DNA of 64,000 bases. It comes from Vreelandella sulfidaeris (GTDB taxonomy: Bacteria > Pseudomonadota > Gammaproteobacteria > Pseudomonadales > Halomonadaceae). The notes under the pieces are model-generated. The model did not search any database. It saw nothing but the letters and a program-made list of their open reading frames with translations, and was not told where the DNA came from. Below, one piece after another: positions 20,392 to 30,450 of the stretch. The stretch covers positions 4,030,001 through 4,094,000 of the forward strand of contig AP019514.1 of assembly GCA_007182875.1 (NCBI GenBank), written 5' to 3'. The stretch's first letter is position 1; the number at the start of each line of letters is the position of its first letter. Both the position numbers and the translations under genes were made by a program.

Positions 20392-21791
20392 TTAAAACTG
20401 ATCAGGGAGCCAAGTTGCCAACTGCGGGAAGAAGGTCAGCAAAAGCAGCATACCCAGTTGCATCAAGATAAACGGGATAACGCCACGATAGATCGCCGAT
20501 GTAGACACAGAAGGCGGTGCCACCCGCGAAGATAGAACAGCGCAAAACCAAACGGCGGCGTTAAGAAAGACGTCTGCAGATTGATCGCGATCATGATGCC
20601 CAGCCAAATCGGGTCAAGCCCCATGGCGAGCAGGATCGGCCCGACAATCGGCACCACCACGAAGGTGATTTCAATAAAGTCGAGAATAAAGCCGAGCAGG
20701 AAGATAACCAGCATGACGATAATTGTCGCGCCCACCACGCCGCCGGGCATCGCCTCGAATAGCTCGGTCACCATGTGTTCGCCGCCGTAGGCACGGAATA
20801 CCAGCGAGAACAACGCCGCGCCGATCAGGATCAGAAACACCATGGTGGTCACGTGAGTCGTCGAGCGCAGCACATCTTTAAGGGTCGCCCAGTCGAGTTG
20901 ACGGTAAGCCAGCGCCAACACCAAGGCGCCAAACGCCCCACTGCGGAGGCTTCAGTGGGCGTTGCAAAGCCGCTCAGAATAGATCCCAGCACCGCTACAA
21001 TCAGCACAACGGGCGGCACTAGGCCTTTGAGCAGCAACATACCAATTCCTGAGGTATGGCCAAGCTCCGCCATTAACTCTTCACGGTCGGCAGCAGGCGC
21101 CATGTGGGCGCAACCACGCCACCAGGCCCACGTAAATCATATAAAAAACCACCAGCAGTAGCCCTGGCACCAGCGCGCCCATAAACAGGTCACCCACAGA
21201 GACCGTTTTAGGGCTAAAAATCCCCATATCAAGCTGTGCTTGCTGGTAGGCTGATGACAGCACATCGCCCAACAACACCAGGGCGATGGAAGGGGGGATA
21301 ATTTGCCCCAACGTGCCGGTGGCACAGATAGTGCCGGTCGCAAGAGAAGTGCTGTAGCCACGTTTTAGCATGGTGGGCAGCGACATTAACCCCATGGTGA
21401 CTACCGTGGCTCCCACAATACCGGTAGACGCGGCCATCAACATACCTACCAGCGTCACCGAAATACCCAACCCACCGCGCATTGAACCAAACAGTAGGGC
21501 CATGGCATCCAGTAGCGTTTCAGCCACTTTAGATTTTTCCAGCAAGACGCCCATCAAGACAAACAGCGGTACTGCCAACAGCGTTTGGTTGGTCATGATG
21601 CCGTAGAGTCGGTTGGGTAAGGCGGCCAGATATCCGCCATCGAAGTTGGCATCAATACCAATGGCTTCCAGGCCCAGCCCCATCCCAGCAAACAGTAGTG
21701 CCGTACCCGCCAGCGAGAGCGCCACAGGAAAGCCGAACATCAGGACAATACAGATGACGGCAAATAAAATAACTGGCATAAACTCCAGCAT
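20392..21791 (-). CDS. TRAP transporter large permease (DctM), frameshifted
   Basis: Large membrane subunit paired with the preceding dctQ and the TakP-like protein; about 465 residues. Motifs: NQTLLAVPLFVLMGVLLEKS, GQIIPPSIALVLLGD, LSGFATPTEASAVG, TSFLTPPFGFALFYLRG. Breaks near 21105, 20930 and 20515 give four frames that join cleanly. Its ATG shares one base with the dctQ stop (TGATG). It contains the extra loop typical of the larger DctM proteins in TakP-type systems. Confidence 0.87.
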
Positions 21792-22351
21792 CAAACACGC
21801 TCCTCAAGATGGTTTGTACCCTCGGCAGAAGGCTCTATCCGCCCCGCCATGACATAGCCATTGCGCACAATCTCAATCACACCCTGCACGATCATTAGCA
21901 CGGCAAACAGCGGGATTAAGGTTTTCAGTGCGTAGACAGCCGGAATACCACCATAGTCGGAGGAGGTTTCCAAAATGCGCCAGGAGTTGGCCACGTAACC
22001 CAAGCTGGAAGCGATAATGAAGACCATGACGGGAATCAGCAGCGTAATAATACCCACTATATTGATTAACGCTTGGCGGCGCGGCGTCATTCCTCGATAG
22101 AAGATATCAACCCGCACGTGGCCGTCATGGCGAAAGGTATAAGCGGCAGCAAGCATAAAGACACTAGCGTGCATATACATCACTAGCTCTTGCATAAAGA
22201 TACTGTTCACACTGAAGGCATAACGAAGGAGTACAATCGCGAACTGAATCAACATCATAATGATGATCAGCCACGCAAGGGTGCGCCCGAACCACTCTGA
22301 AGCGCGGTCCAGCGCACCAATAAACGCAGGTAGTTGTGTTGTGTCCGACAT
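21791..22351 (-). CDS. TRAP transporter small permease (DctQ)
   Basis: Four-helix DctQ-type subunit, intact, about 186 residues. AWLIIIMMLIQFAIVLLRYAF and MQELVMYMHASVFMLAAAYTF carry the family pattern, then HDGHVRVDIFY. ATG 22351 chosen; the frame is open upstream only through a TTG codon. First gene of the dctQ-dctM-takP operon. Confidence 0.85.
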   Translation of the reverse strand: MSDTTQLPAFIGALDRASEWFGRTLAWLIIIMMLIQFAIVLLRYAFSVNSIFMQELVMYMHASVFMLAAAYTFRHDGHVRVDIFYRGMTPRRQALINIVGIITLLIPVMVFIIASSLGYVANSWRILETSSDYGGIPAVYALKTLIPLFAVLMIVQGVIEIVRNGYVMAGRIEPSAEGTNHLEERV

Positions 22352-22453
22352 GGAAGTGTCTCGCGTAAAACGACTAAGGGGGATCAGCGTCCCAGACAAT
22401 AGCGCATCTAAGCGGACAATGCAGCGCCCACTTACAGCAAGACAAGCTAATTC

Positions 22454-23290
22454 TTAAACGGTTGAGCGAATAGCCGCTAAACAGGCCTCCGGCAAGGGCA
22501 GATCAACAGCAATCGGTAGATGATCAGAGAAGAGATTATCTAGCACGCGCACTTCAGCGGCCTCTAACGACTGTGACAATAAGATATGGTCCAGCGCTTG
22601 GCGTGGTTGCCAGGAGGGGTAGCTGAAAAGAGGTTTAACCGGGTGCAGCGGCAACGACGTACTAAAACGCTCATGGGCGTGTAACTGATCGGGGGTGCAG
22701 TTGAGGTCCCCCATCACGACCACATGGCGAAGTGGTTGAATAATATCACTTAAGTAGTTGAGCTGACGCACCCGGCCACGATGGCTAAGTGCCAGGTGAG
22801 CAACAAACAGATGCAGCGCATCCGGCCCCTCACCAAAGCGTGCGTGAATAGCACCGCGGCCAGGCATGGTTCCCGGTAAACGGTGCTCCTCTACTTGGCT
22901 AGGCACCAAGCGCGACAGTAAACCATTGCTATGCTGGGCGATACGCCCAAGATTACGATTAAGCTGTTGAACATGATGGGGAAATCCCGCTTTTGTAGCG
23001 AGATATTCCACCTGGTTGACGCGGCTTGAACGAAAGCTACCACCGTCCACTTCCTGCAGCCCTACGACATCAAACTTGCTCAGCACTTCGCCCATTAGAT
23101 CCAGTCGCTGCTGGCGGCGTGGATGGGGCAATAAATGCTGCCAGCTACGTGTGAGGTAATGGTGATAGGCAGAGGTCTGGATGCCCACCTGCAGGTTGAA
23201 GGTCAGCAAGCGCAGATGGCCATCTTCCAATAGCGTCGAGCGGTTGCCGCTCGTCACTGTTTTATCGAGCTCTTTTACATTACGTAGCAC
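22454..23290 (-). CDS. Endonuclease/exonuclease/phosphatase (EEP) family protein
   Basis: Metal-dependent phosphodiesterase fold, 278 residues, intact. Active-site motifs: LLTFNLQVG, VGLQEVDGGSFR with the metal-binding Glu, VVMGDLNCTPDQL, and SDHLPIAVDL with the catalytic Asp-His. No signal peptide. It begins 2 nt after the dsbA stop, an arrangement I recall from Pseudomonas. The substrate (nucleic acid, lipid or other) is unknown. Confidence 0.85.
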   Translation of the reverse strand: MLRNVKELDKTVTSGNRSTLLEDGHLRLLTFNLQVGIQTSAYHHYLTRSWQHLLPHPRRQQRLDLMGEVLSKFDVVGLQEVDGGSFRSSRVNQVEYLATKAGFPHHVQQLNRNLGRIAQHSNGLLSRLVPSQVEEHRLPGTMPGRGAIHARFGEGPDALHLFVAHLALSHRGRVRQLNYLSDIIQPLRHVVVMGDLNCTPDQLHAHERFSTSLPLHPVKPLFSYPSWQPRQALDHILLSQSLEAAEVRVLDNLFSDHLPIAVDLPLPEACLAAIRSTV

Positions 23291-23292
23291 AA

Positions 23293-23924
23293 TTATTCTG
23301 CGCGCTCAGCACGCACCTGTTCGATCAATGAATCAGCGATTTTCGGCATATTTTCCAGACTACCGGCTGAACTCGGCGAAACAACGTAACGGCCATCAAT
23401 CACCAGGGCGGGCACACCCATTAGTTTCATTTCGCGCATACGGTTATGGGCTTCATTCACTTCGCTGCGAACACTGAAGTCGGTCAGCGCTTTTTGGCTT
23501 CTTCCTCGCTGACACCATAGTTGGCGAAGAAAGCTGCGATATCATCGGGCTCAGTGAGCGACTGATCCTCCTGATGAATAGCATTAAAGAAATCGGCGTG
23601 TAGCTCTTCTTCGATACCCAGCGACTCCGCCGCATAGAAAGCGGTGGCGTGAGTGTTCCAATCGCCGCCCATCGTGGCGGGCATTTTGACTACGCTAACG
23701 TCGTCTTCCAGCGTCTCGTACCACTCGTTAACCGGTGTTTGTAGCCGGTAACAGTGAGGGCAACCGAACCAAAATACTTCGGTCACTTCAATTTGCCCGT
23801 CTTCGACGTGGGTTTCTACCGGCGAATCAAGTAGCTCATAGTGCTGACCTTCAACCACTTCCTGGGCACTCACTACCGCAGAAAGCCCTAGACCGGCCAT
23901 CGCGACCATTAGCGTTTTAAACAT
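23293..23924 (-). CDS. dsbA: Thiol:disulfide interchange protein DsbA (frameshifted)
   Basis: Periplasmic oxidase that introduces disulfides into secreted proteins. Signal peptide MFKTLMVAMAGLGLSAVVSA, then VFWFGCPHCYRLQ with the active-site CPHC (Cys55, Cys58). The cis-Pro loop is seen as MGVPALVIDGRYVV. A missing A in an A-run near 23494 splits it; the frame resumes ALTDFSVRSEVNEAHNR. Downstream of cytochrome c4 and upstream of the EEP gene. Confidence 0.93.
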
Positions 23925-24062
23925 CGAATCAATTCTCCATGGGTAAGCGAAGAGTGAGACCGTGGATATATTAGCGGGTTCCCTCTTATGGCATACAACG
24001 CCAAAAGAGGGCCCACAAACGACATAAGAAAGTGACCGGACTTAGGCCTCTATTTTAAAATT

Positions 24063-24693
24063 CTAGTACAGGCCCAACACATAGTTAGCCACTGCTTCCA
24101 TATCGTTGTCGCTCATTTTAGAGGCGATATCGCCCATGATGTTATTGGGATCATTGTTACGCTCGCCTGACGCAAAAGCCTGAAGCTCCCCAATCGTGTA
24201 CTCAGCATGCTGGCCTGAAAGACCTGGATAAACAGCCGTACCGATACCGACCCCCTGTCGGTGTATGGCAGGCGGAACAGGCGGGAATGCCCTTGGACAT
24301 ATCACCAGCGCGGTAAATTGTTTCGCCACGAGCCAGTAACTCAGCATCTTCGTCGCTGGTTTGGCCTAAATTAGCGTCCTGCTCTGCAAAGAATGCCGCG
24401 GAATCCCAAGCATCCTGGTCAGAGAAATCAGCCACAATAGGTTGCATTTGAGGTACGTCGCGAACCCCATCGCGGATATCGATAATCTGCTTGGCCAGAT
24501 ACGACATTTGCTGACCCGCTATGTTAGGGAAAGCAGCGGATGGACTAATGCCCTGCTGTCCATGACAAGCTGCGCAGACTTGGGATAACTCCTGGCCTGC
24601 TGACGCATCAGCATTGGCTTGAAGATCGGTTTGAGCGTGGGTAGCGCCAACGGCGCCCATGGTAATTGCCAGGCTTGCCAGTAACTTTCTCAT
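24063..24693 (-). CDS. Cytochrome c4, di-haem (frameshifted)
   Basis: Periplasmic di-haem cytochrome that passes electrons to terminal oxidases. Signal peptide LASLAITMGAVGATHA. Haem 1 site CAACH with a later Met ligand (PQMQP), haem 2 site CSACH with Met in ASKMSDNDM. About 209 residues. An extra G near 24252 changes frame just after the second CxxCH; it resumes GVGIGTAVYPGLSGQHAEY. ATG 24693 chosen because it gives the signal peptide directly. Confidence 0.9.
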
Positions 24694-25060
24694 TGCTCTT
24701 CCACTATGCCGTTTTATGTTTGACTGGTACGCACCCTGGGCGCTTCCCAGGCTCCACAAATTACCAGGGTTAGCTCCGCCAAAACGACCAACGTCTCACA
24801 TTGGTCGCTGTCGGCTAGAGCGCGATGGTACACTAGCGCCCCAGGTCGCAGATATAAACCGCCTACATTATAACGAATCACCCCAGCGGCGGGAATGCAA
24901 GTCCTAGACTGCTTTAGGGGTAATTCGTCGCGGTACTGCTCTCGATTCTCTATTATGGCTCTCTATCATGCGCTCTACTTTTACGTGATAGCGAAATGAG
25001 ATAGTGAAATGATAGTGCGCTGAGCAGGCCGTTTTTTGTTCGTTTTTCAGGATCAAGTCC
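24694..25060. other. Divergent intergenic region between cytochrome c4 and engB
   Basis: 367 nt with no protein gene seen. It contains an inverted repeat CCTGGG-CGCTT-CCCAGG (24735-24751), a second one CGACCAA-N9-TTGGTCG (24785-24807) followed on the minus strand by TTTT, and a tandem 13-mer at 24987-25012. The second hairpin could be a weak minus-strand terminator. In related bacteria a small RNA gene lies beside engB, so a short RNA here is possible but unproven. Confidence 0.4.
24987..25012. repeat. Tandem 13-bp repeat in the engB leader
   Basis: GATAGCGAAATGA followed directly by GATAGTGAAATGA (one mismatch), then TAGTG. It lies 49-74 bp upstream of the engB start. It may be a protein-binding site or a remnant duplication. 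Confidence 0.5.
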
Positions 25061-25697
25061 ATGACTACCCCCATGATAGCCCAGTCCCTCGGCTGAACTA
25101 CCCGACGGCAAGTTTTATAATCAGCGCTCCCACCCTGGCACTATGCCCAGATGATACGGGTGCAGAAGTTGCCTTTGCCGGACGCTCTAACGCGGGAAAA
25201 TCAAGTGCTATCAATGCGTTGACGCAACAAAATGCGTTGGCGCGCACCTCGCGCACACCTGGTCGCACCCAGCTAATCAACTTTTTTAGCGTCATGAATG
25301 ACGAGTCGCGGCGCTTGGTCGACCTGCCCGGCTATGGCTACGCCAAGGTACCCGAAGCGGTCAAAATAGAGTGGCAGAAGCACTTGGCCGAGTACCTTCG
25401 TAATCGTTTTAGCTTACGCGGCTTAGTACTGCTAATGGACGTACGTCACCCACTGACCGAATTTGATCAGATGATGCTCGATTATGCTGATCAACGCGAA
25501 ATGCCGGTGCATATTTTGTTGACTAAAGCCGACAAGCTCAAAAAGGGCCTGCCAGCGCTGCGTTGCAAAAAGTTCGCTCGCGTTTAAAGGAGTGGGAAGA
25601 CTTAGTCTCCGTTCAGTTGTTCTCTTCACTCAAGCGCGACGGCGTCGATACACTGTCACAAAAACTGAATCAGTGGTTGTATACCCCTCCTGAATGA
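25061..25697 (+). CDS. engB: Ribosome-biogenesis GTPase EngB/YsxC (frameshifted)
   Basis: Essential GTPase for 50S subunit assembly. G1 [15 protein letters not shown]2 [13 protein letters not shown]3 [10 protein letters not shown]4 [11 protein letters not shown] missing C near 25073 hides the ATG at 25061 from the body of the gene ([19 protein letters not shown]). A second indel near 25552 precedes the C-terminal [19 protein letters not shown]. The 3' end overlaps the convergent HAD gene by 28 nt. Disruption of an essential gene argues for sequencing error. Confidence 0.93.
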
Positions 25698-26429
25698 CGC
25701 TTTTCTAAAGACTCCAGTAACTGGGGTAGCTCTTTTATATGAGCAATGCGGTGGACCCGCGGAGGTAGCGTTTGATCCCCCGTCTCAGCAATCCATACAG
25801 CATGCATACCCAACTGCTGAGCGGGCAATATATCTTCCTGCCATGAGTCGCCTACATGCATGGCGCACTCGGGGGCCACCTTCAGGCGCGAAAGTGCGGT
25901 GAGAAACGACGCGGGGTCAGGCTTAGGTGCCAACAGCTCGCCCGCCGCAATGGCCACCGGAAAGTAAGCAGCCAGCGGCTGTCGCGCCAAATGGATATTG
26001 CCATTGGTGATGGCCGCCAACTGATAACGCTCCGCCAACGCGGCAAGCAAACCAGCCGCCTCCGGATGAGGGAGTGACCAGCACGCGCAGACGATGAAAC
26101 TCGTTCATCGCTGCAGCCGCCCACATCAACGCAGCACTGCGGGGCAGGCCAGCAGCTTCGAGCTGCGCTTCCAGCGCACGCAGCCGCAGCCATGTAAAGT
26201 CACCGCGCCGTTCGGGTACCTCTTTCGCCCACTGTTGGCGACGCTGAAGATAATCCTCCCTGCCGCTTTCTTGGCTTAACGCCAGCGCTGGTTCCTTACG
26301 CGCGGCTCGCCATGCTTCAAGCGCCTCTAACAACCAGCGGTAGTGCCCCTCTTCGGTACGCGCCATAACGCCGTGGTTATCCCATAGCGTGTCGTCTAAA
26401 TCGAAGGTAATCGCCTTGAGGTGCTTCAT
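25670..26429 (-). CDS. HAD-superfamily hydrolase, YigB-like (frameshifted)
   Basis: Phosphatase of the HAD fold; E. coli YigB dephosphorylates FMN and sugar phosphates. Motif [12 protein letters not shown] at residue 10, motif II in [11 protein letters not shown], motif III Lys in APKPDPASF, motif [13 protein letters not shown]. An indel near 26065 falls between the cap and the core; the frame resumes [16 protein letters not shown]. Its ATG overlaps the xerC stop by 4 nt, and it ends the argH-to-yigB operon. Confidence 0.85.
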
Positions 26430-27474
26430 GGCTTACTCCGAGGGCTATTGTTTTCAGAGTTACGATTTTCAGGGCTAGGATTTTTAGAACGATGATCCCG
26501 TTTTGCGCGTGGGTGGGCTGCATCGTAGCTCGTTGCAAGATGCTGCCAGTCAAGCCGCGTATAGACCTGAGTCGTCGACAGGTTGGCATGCCCCAACAGC
26601 TCCTGTACGGCGCGCAGATCCTGGCTCGACTCCAATAAATGACTGGCAAAAGAGTGACGCAAACGGTGAGGGATGAAGATGCTCGGGCAAGCCGCGGGCA
26701 ATCGACAGCTGCGCTAAGCGTTTTTGAATGGCGCGATGACCCAAACGCGCACCGCGCTGACCCACAAACAGCGCCTGCTCATTAAGAGGTGCGAGTACGG
26801 AGCGACAACCCAGCCATTCGGTCAGTGCCTGATGGGCGCGGCGCCCTACCGGTACCTGACGCGGCTTGCCGCCTTTGCCGATGACCCGTACCCGGCTGTC
26901 TTGCAAATCCTTAAGATCAAGCGCCGCCAGCTCCGCCAAACGCAGGCCGCTGGAGTAAAAAAAGTTCAAGAATGGCCTGATCACGCGCGCCCAATGGTGT
27001 GCCGTCGTGGGGGTATCGAGAAAGCGTGCCAAAGCGTCTACATCAACCGGGCGTGGCAGGTGACTCGGCTGTTTAGGCGTTCGCAATAACCCGACTGGAT
27101 TATCTACCAGCTCGCCCTGCTTGACTAAATAGTCAGCGAAGCGTGATAGGGCCGCGCGGCTGGGCAAGGCTTCTAGGCGCCAAGCCACGGCTGCGCTCTG
27201 ACCCTAGAAACGCACGCAGAAGGACGGTATCGAGTGCCGCTGGCTCAGTCACTTCGCGGCGCTCGGTGAAGGCGCAAAGTGCCGCCAGATCATGTCGGTA
27301 AGCAGCCACGGTGGCCGGGCTTGCATGGCTCGCCAAGGCAACCAAAAACGCCTCAACGCACTTGGCTATCCGAGTCTCACCTACCGGCGTCTCAACTAAC
27401 GAGGTCTCACCTAACGACGTCTCAACTAAAGAGGTCTCGACTAGCGATGTCTCGGCCTGGGGTGATTTAGCCAT
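26426..27474 (-). CDS. xerC: Tyrosine recombinase XerC (frameshifted, with repeat-bearing N-terminus)
   Basis: Site-specific recombinase that acts with XerD at dif to resolve chromosome dimers. Catalytic residues: Arg in [24 protein letters not shown] (His and Arg), [15 protein letters not shown] (His and the nucleophilic Tyr). Indels near 27150 and 26690 split it. The ATG at 27474 overlaps the DUF484 stop by 8 nt. The first 35 residues are an unusual extension with five near-identical ETSLV repeats before the core-binding domain starts at about [17 protein letters not shown]. About 349 residues against roughly 300 in typical XerC. Confidence 0.88.
27374..27448. repeat. Five 15-bp tandem repeats inside the xerC start
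   Basis: Five consecutive 15-nt units beginning GTCTCAACTAACGAG (plus strand) with one to a few mismatches each, encoding the pentapeptide [15 protein letters not shown] on the minus strand. The unit length is a multiple of three, so copy-number change would keep the frame. Confidence 0.8.
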
Positions 27475-28177
27475 AATCGCCCAAGCGCACCAACAGGCGT
27501 GCGACAATATCACCTAAATATTCGGTGAAGAGCGTATCCATGCTGGCCCGGTAGGCATCGGGGCTAGGGCTTGCCAGCAGCAGGTAACCCAATGGATCGC
27601 CTGCCGAGAGGCGCGAAATAGCGCAGGAACCCGCTTTGCGGGGCGCCTTGACATGCGGCAGCAGGCACTTCCAGTCGCTAACGCTAAGCTTAACGCAACG
27701 ACTGGTGCGGCCATCCAACAGCGCCGCCAAGCGTGCGCTGGCGTGCTGGTCCAACACATGCCGCGGCGGCTGAGGCGGCGTCGGCTCAGTGTCGCTTAAG
27801 CTGGCTGGGCACCATAGCGCCATAGCGGGCGTCTCAAAGCGCTCGCTTAGCTGGGTGGCCAGCGCTTGCGCCAAGGCATCACGGTCCGGCGCTTCTACCA
27901 AGGCGACCAAGGTTTCACGCAGCCGACGGTACTGGGACTCGTTATGGCGGGCAGTCTCCAGCAAGTGCTCCAGGCGGCCCTCGGCAGTTTCAGCGCGCTG
28001 GCGCAAGTCGTAAACCAGTCGCTCTAGCAGTGATACCGCTCCGTCTATATGCGGGTGGGGCACCTGCAACTGTTGAAGCAGCCCTTCGCGACCGACAAAA
28101 AAATCGGGATGACGCGCCAGCCAGAACGCCACTTGATCAGGATCGAGCGTTTTGCGGGGTTCGGGGGCTTGTGACAT
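27467..28177 (-). CDS. DUF484 family protein
   Basis: 236 residues, intact. GAF-like DUF484 proteins lie between dapF and xerC in many gammaproteobacteria; molecular function unknown. Seen: DPDQVAFWLARHPDFFVGRE at the N-terminus, a coiled-coil segment (residues 55-95), and LSAGDPLGYLLLASPSPDAY in the sensor-like domain. Spacing to dapF is 16 nt. Confidence 0.87.
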   Translation of the reverse strand: MSQAPEPRKTLDPDQVAFWLARHPDFFVGREGLLQQLQVPHPHIDGAVSLLERLVYDLRQRAETAEGRLEHLLETARHNESQYRRLRETLVALVEAPDRDALAQALATQLSERFETPAMALWCPASLSDTEPTPPQPPRHVLDQHASARLAALLDGRTSRCVKLSVSDWKCLLPHVKAPRKAGSCAISRLSAGDPLGYLLLASPSPDAYRASMDTLFTEYLGDIVARLLVRLGDYG

Positions 28178-28193
28178 CGCCGTTCTCCTCGAA

Positions 28194-29028
28194 TTAATTG
28201 AGTACTACGCGACCATCAAAGACGCGTGTCGCCGGCCCCACCATCGTCAGTGCCCCTTCAGGGTCAGGCCATTCAATGCTGAGTTCTCCACCGGGCAAAT
28301 GGACTTTCACAGGGCTTTTCAGCAGCCCCTGGCGAATGCCGCTGGCGACTGCGGCGCAGGCACCTGTGCCGCAGGCAAGCGTTTCGCCACTGCCGCGCTC
28401 ATAAACACGCAGACGAATTTCGCTGGGCGAGAGTACCTGCATAAAACCCACGTTAACACGCTTAGGGAAACGGCGATGCGCCTCCACCAACGGTCCCAGA
28501 CGCTCGACCGGAGCGCTATCCACGCTATCAACCTGCAGCACCGCATGAGGATTACCCATGGAGACCACGCCGATCTGCAGCGTTTCATCGCCGACGTCCA
28601 GCGGATGCAGTGGCCGATCCCCAGTCGCATCAAACGGCAGAGCCAAGGGGCTAAACCGCGGGCGGCCCATATCCACCCGCACCATGCCATCGTGCTGCAC
28701 GGTCAGCATCAACGGGCCCCCGGCGGTTTCTACGTGGATTTCATGCTTGTGAGTCAACCGCTGATCGCGCACGAAGCGGGCAAAGCAGCGCGCCCCGTTG
28801 CCACAATTTTCCACTTCACTGCCGTCGGCATTGTAAATGCGATAGCGAAAATCCATCTCAGGGGTCGCGGGGTGGCTCGACGACTAATAGCTGATCAAAG
28901 CCAATCCCAAAACGTCGGTCTGCCAACGCGCGAATTTGCGCCTCATCCAGCCGGGCACGCTGAGTCACGAGATCTACCATGACAAAGTCATTACCCAAGC
29001 CATGCATTTTGGTGAAGTGTAAGAGCAT
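28194..29028 (-). CDS. dapF: Diaminopimelate epimerase DapF (frameshifted)
   Basis: Converts LL- to meso-diaminopimelate for lysine and peptidoglycan. Two-cysteine racemase: CGNGARC supplies the first catalytic Cys and [10 protein letters not shown] the second. N-terminus [20 protein letters not shown] is typical and begins at ATG 29028, which shares one base with the lysA stop. A missing C near 28867 (C-run) breaks the frame after LLVVEPP. Confidence 0.94.
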
Positions 29029-30298
29029 CAGCGCCCCCCTTCAGGCAGCAGCGCCTCACCCGCCCATAGGCTGGCAACGGTTTCCCGTGCGCGCACCACG
29101 TGGCAGCTATCGCCATCGACCATCAGCTCGGCAGCACGCGGGCGGCTATTATAGTTTGAGGCCATGACAAAGCCGTAAGCTCCCGCCGAGCGCACCGCTA
29201 GTAGGTCACCTTCGGCGATTGCCAGTTCGCGCTCTTTACCCAGAAAATCACCGGTTTCACATACCGGACCGACCACATCGTAAAGGGCGCTTTCGCGTAC
29301 TTCGCGAGTATCGACTGGCACAATCGCCTGCCATGCCTGGTAAAGCGCCGGGCGAATCAAGTCGTTCATGGCCGCATCGACAATGGCAAAGTTCTTGGTT
29401 TCGCCGGGCTTGAGAAACTCCACCCGAGTCAACATGAGGCCAGCATTGGCGGCGATGGAACGACCGGGTTCAAACAACAGCGTGAGTGCTTCGCCACCTT
29501 CCCAGCGCGATAGCCGTGCCAACAATTGGCTGGCGTAATCAAACGGCTGTGGTGGCTTTTCATCGCGGTACGGCACACCTAAGCCGCCGCCTAGATCGAG
29601 GTGATCGATTTCGATGCCATGCTCGCGCAGACGCTCCATCAACATCAGCAAGCGTTCCAATGCATCCAGAAACGGGGCTGTTTCGGTGAGCTGAGAGCCA
29701 ATATGGCAATCGAGCCCTTTACCTGCAGGTTGGGCAAGCTCGCTGCTAATTCATAGACCGCCAACGCCTCATCCACCGGAATACCGAACTTGTTATCCTT
29801 TAAACCGGTAGAGATATAGGGATGGGTGCCCGCATCGACATCGGGGTTCACCCGCAGCGAGACCAGGGCAACCTTACCCAACTCACCCGCGACGCGATTC
29901 AAGCGCTCAAGCTCAGGGCGTGATTCAACGTTAAAGCACTTAATGCCAACCTCGAGGGCGCGGGCCATTTCGTGGGCCTGCTTGGCAACCCCGGAAAAGA
30001 CGATTTTAGCCGGGTCGCCGCCTGCCTTGAGCACTCGCTCAAGCTCACCGATGGAAACAATATCAAAACCCGCACCAAGTTTGGCCAAAAGACCCAGCAC
30101 TGCCAGGTTGGAGTTGGCTTTCACGGCGTAACAGATCAGGTGCGGATGACTGCCCAGAGCTTCGGTGTAGGCCCGAAAGTGACGTTCAAAAGTCGCTTTG
30201 GAATAGACATAGCAGGGTGTACCGAACTCGTCGGCAATTCGCGATAGCGGCACATCTTCGGCATACAGCACGCCATCGCGGTAGTTAAAATGATCCAT
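29028..30298 (-). CDS. lysA: Diaminopimelate decarboxylase LysA (frameshifted)
   Basis: PLP enzyme making L-lysine from meso-DAP. PLP lysine in [20 protein letters not shown], the phosphate-binding [14 protein letters not shown], and the substrate/active-site Cys in [10 protein letters not shown]. About 423 residues once the missing G near 29720 is restored. Between lptM (33 nt upstream) and dapF (1-nt overlap). Confidence 0.95.
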
Positions 30299-30331
30299 GG
30301 TGTTCTCCCCTTCTCCTGGGCCTGCGGCTAT

Positions 30332-30450
30332 CTATTCAGACGCCTGGTCAGCGGGTGCATCGTCCGGCAAATAAAGCGGTCCTTTTGACCACAGCCTGCT
30401 AACCCAGTTAACAGCAGCGCCGTAAAGGCCAGGATTGCCAATGTTTTCAT
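30332..30450 (-). CDS. lptM: LPS-assembly lipoprotein LptM (YifL-like, frameshifted)
   Basis: Small lipoprotein of about 39 residues that in E. coli helps LptD mature. Signal sequence [19 protein letters not shown] with the lipobox LAGC, then the family core [14 protein letters not shown] missing G near 30390 breaks the frame inside GQKGP, so no single open frame shows it. Its ATG overlaps the argH stop by 4 nt, and lysA follows, the usual order. Confidence 0.85.

Noticed and set aside
24694-24759. Longer N-terminus for cytochrome c4
   Set aside because: The signal peptide starts at ATG 24693; the upstream codons look non-coding.
27139-27188. Separate small recombinase gene starting inside xerC
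   Set aside because: It is the middle piece of xerC after an indel; all catalytic residues assemble into one protein.
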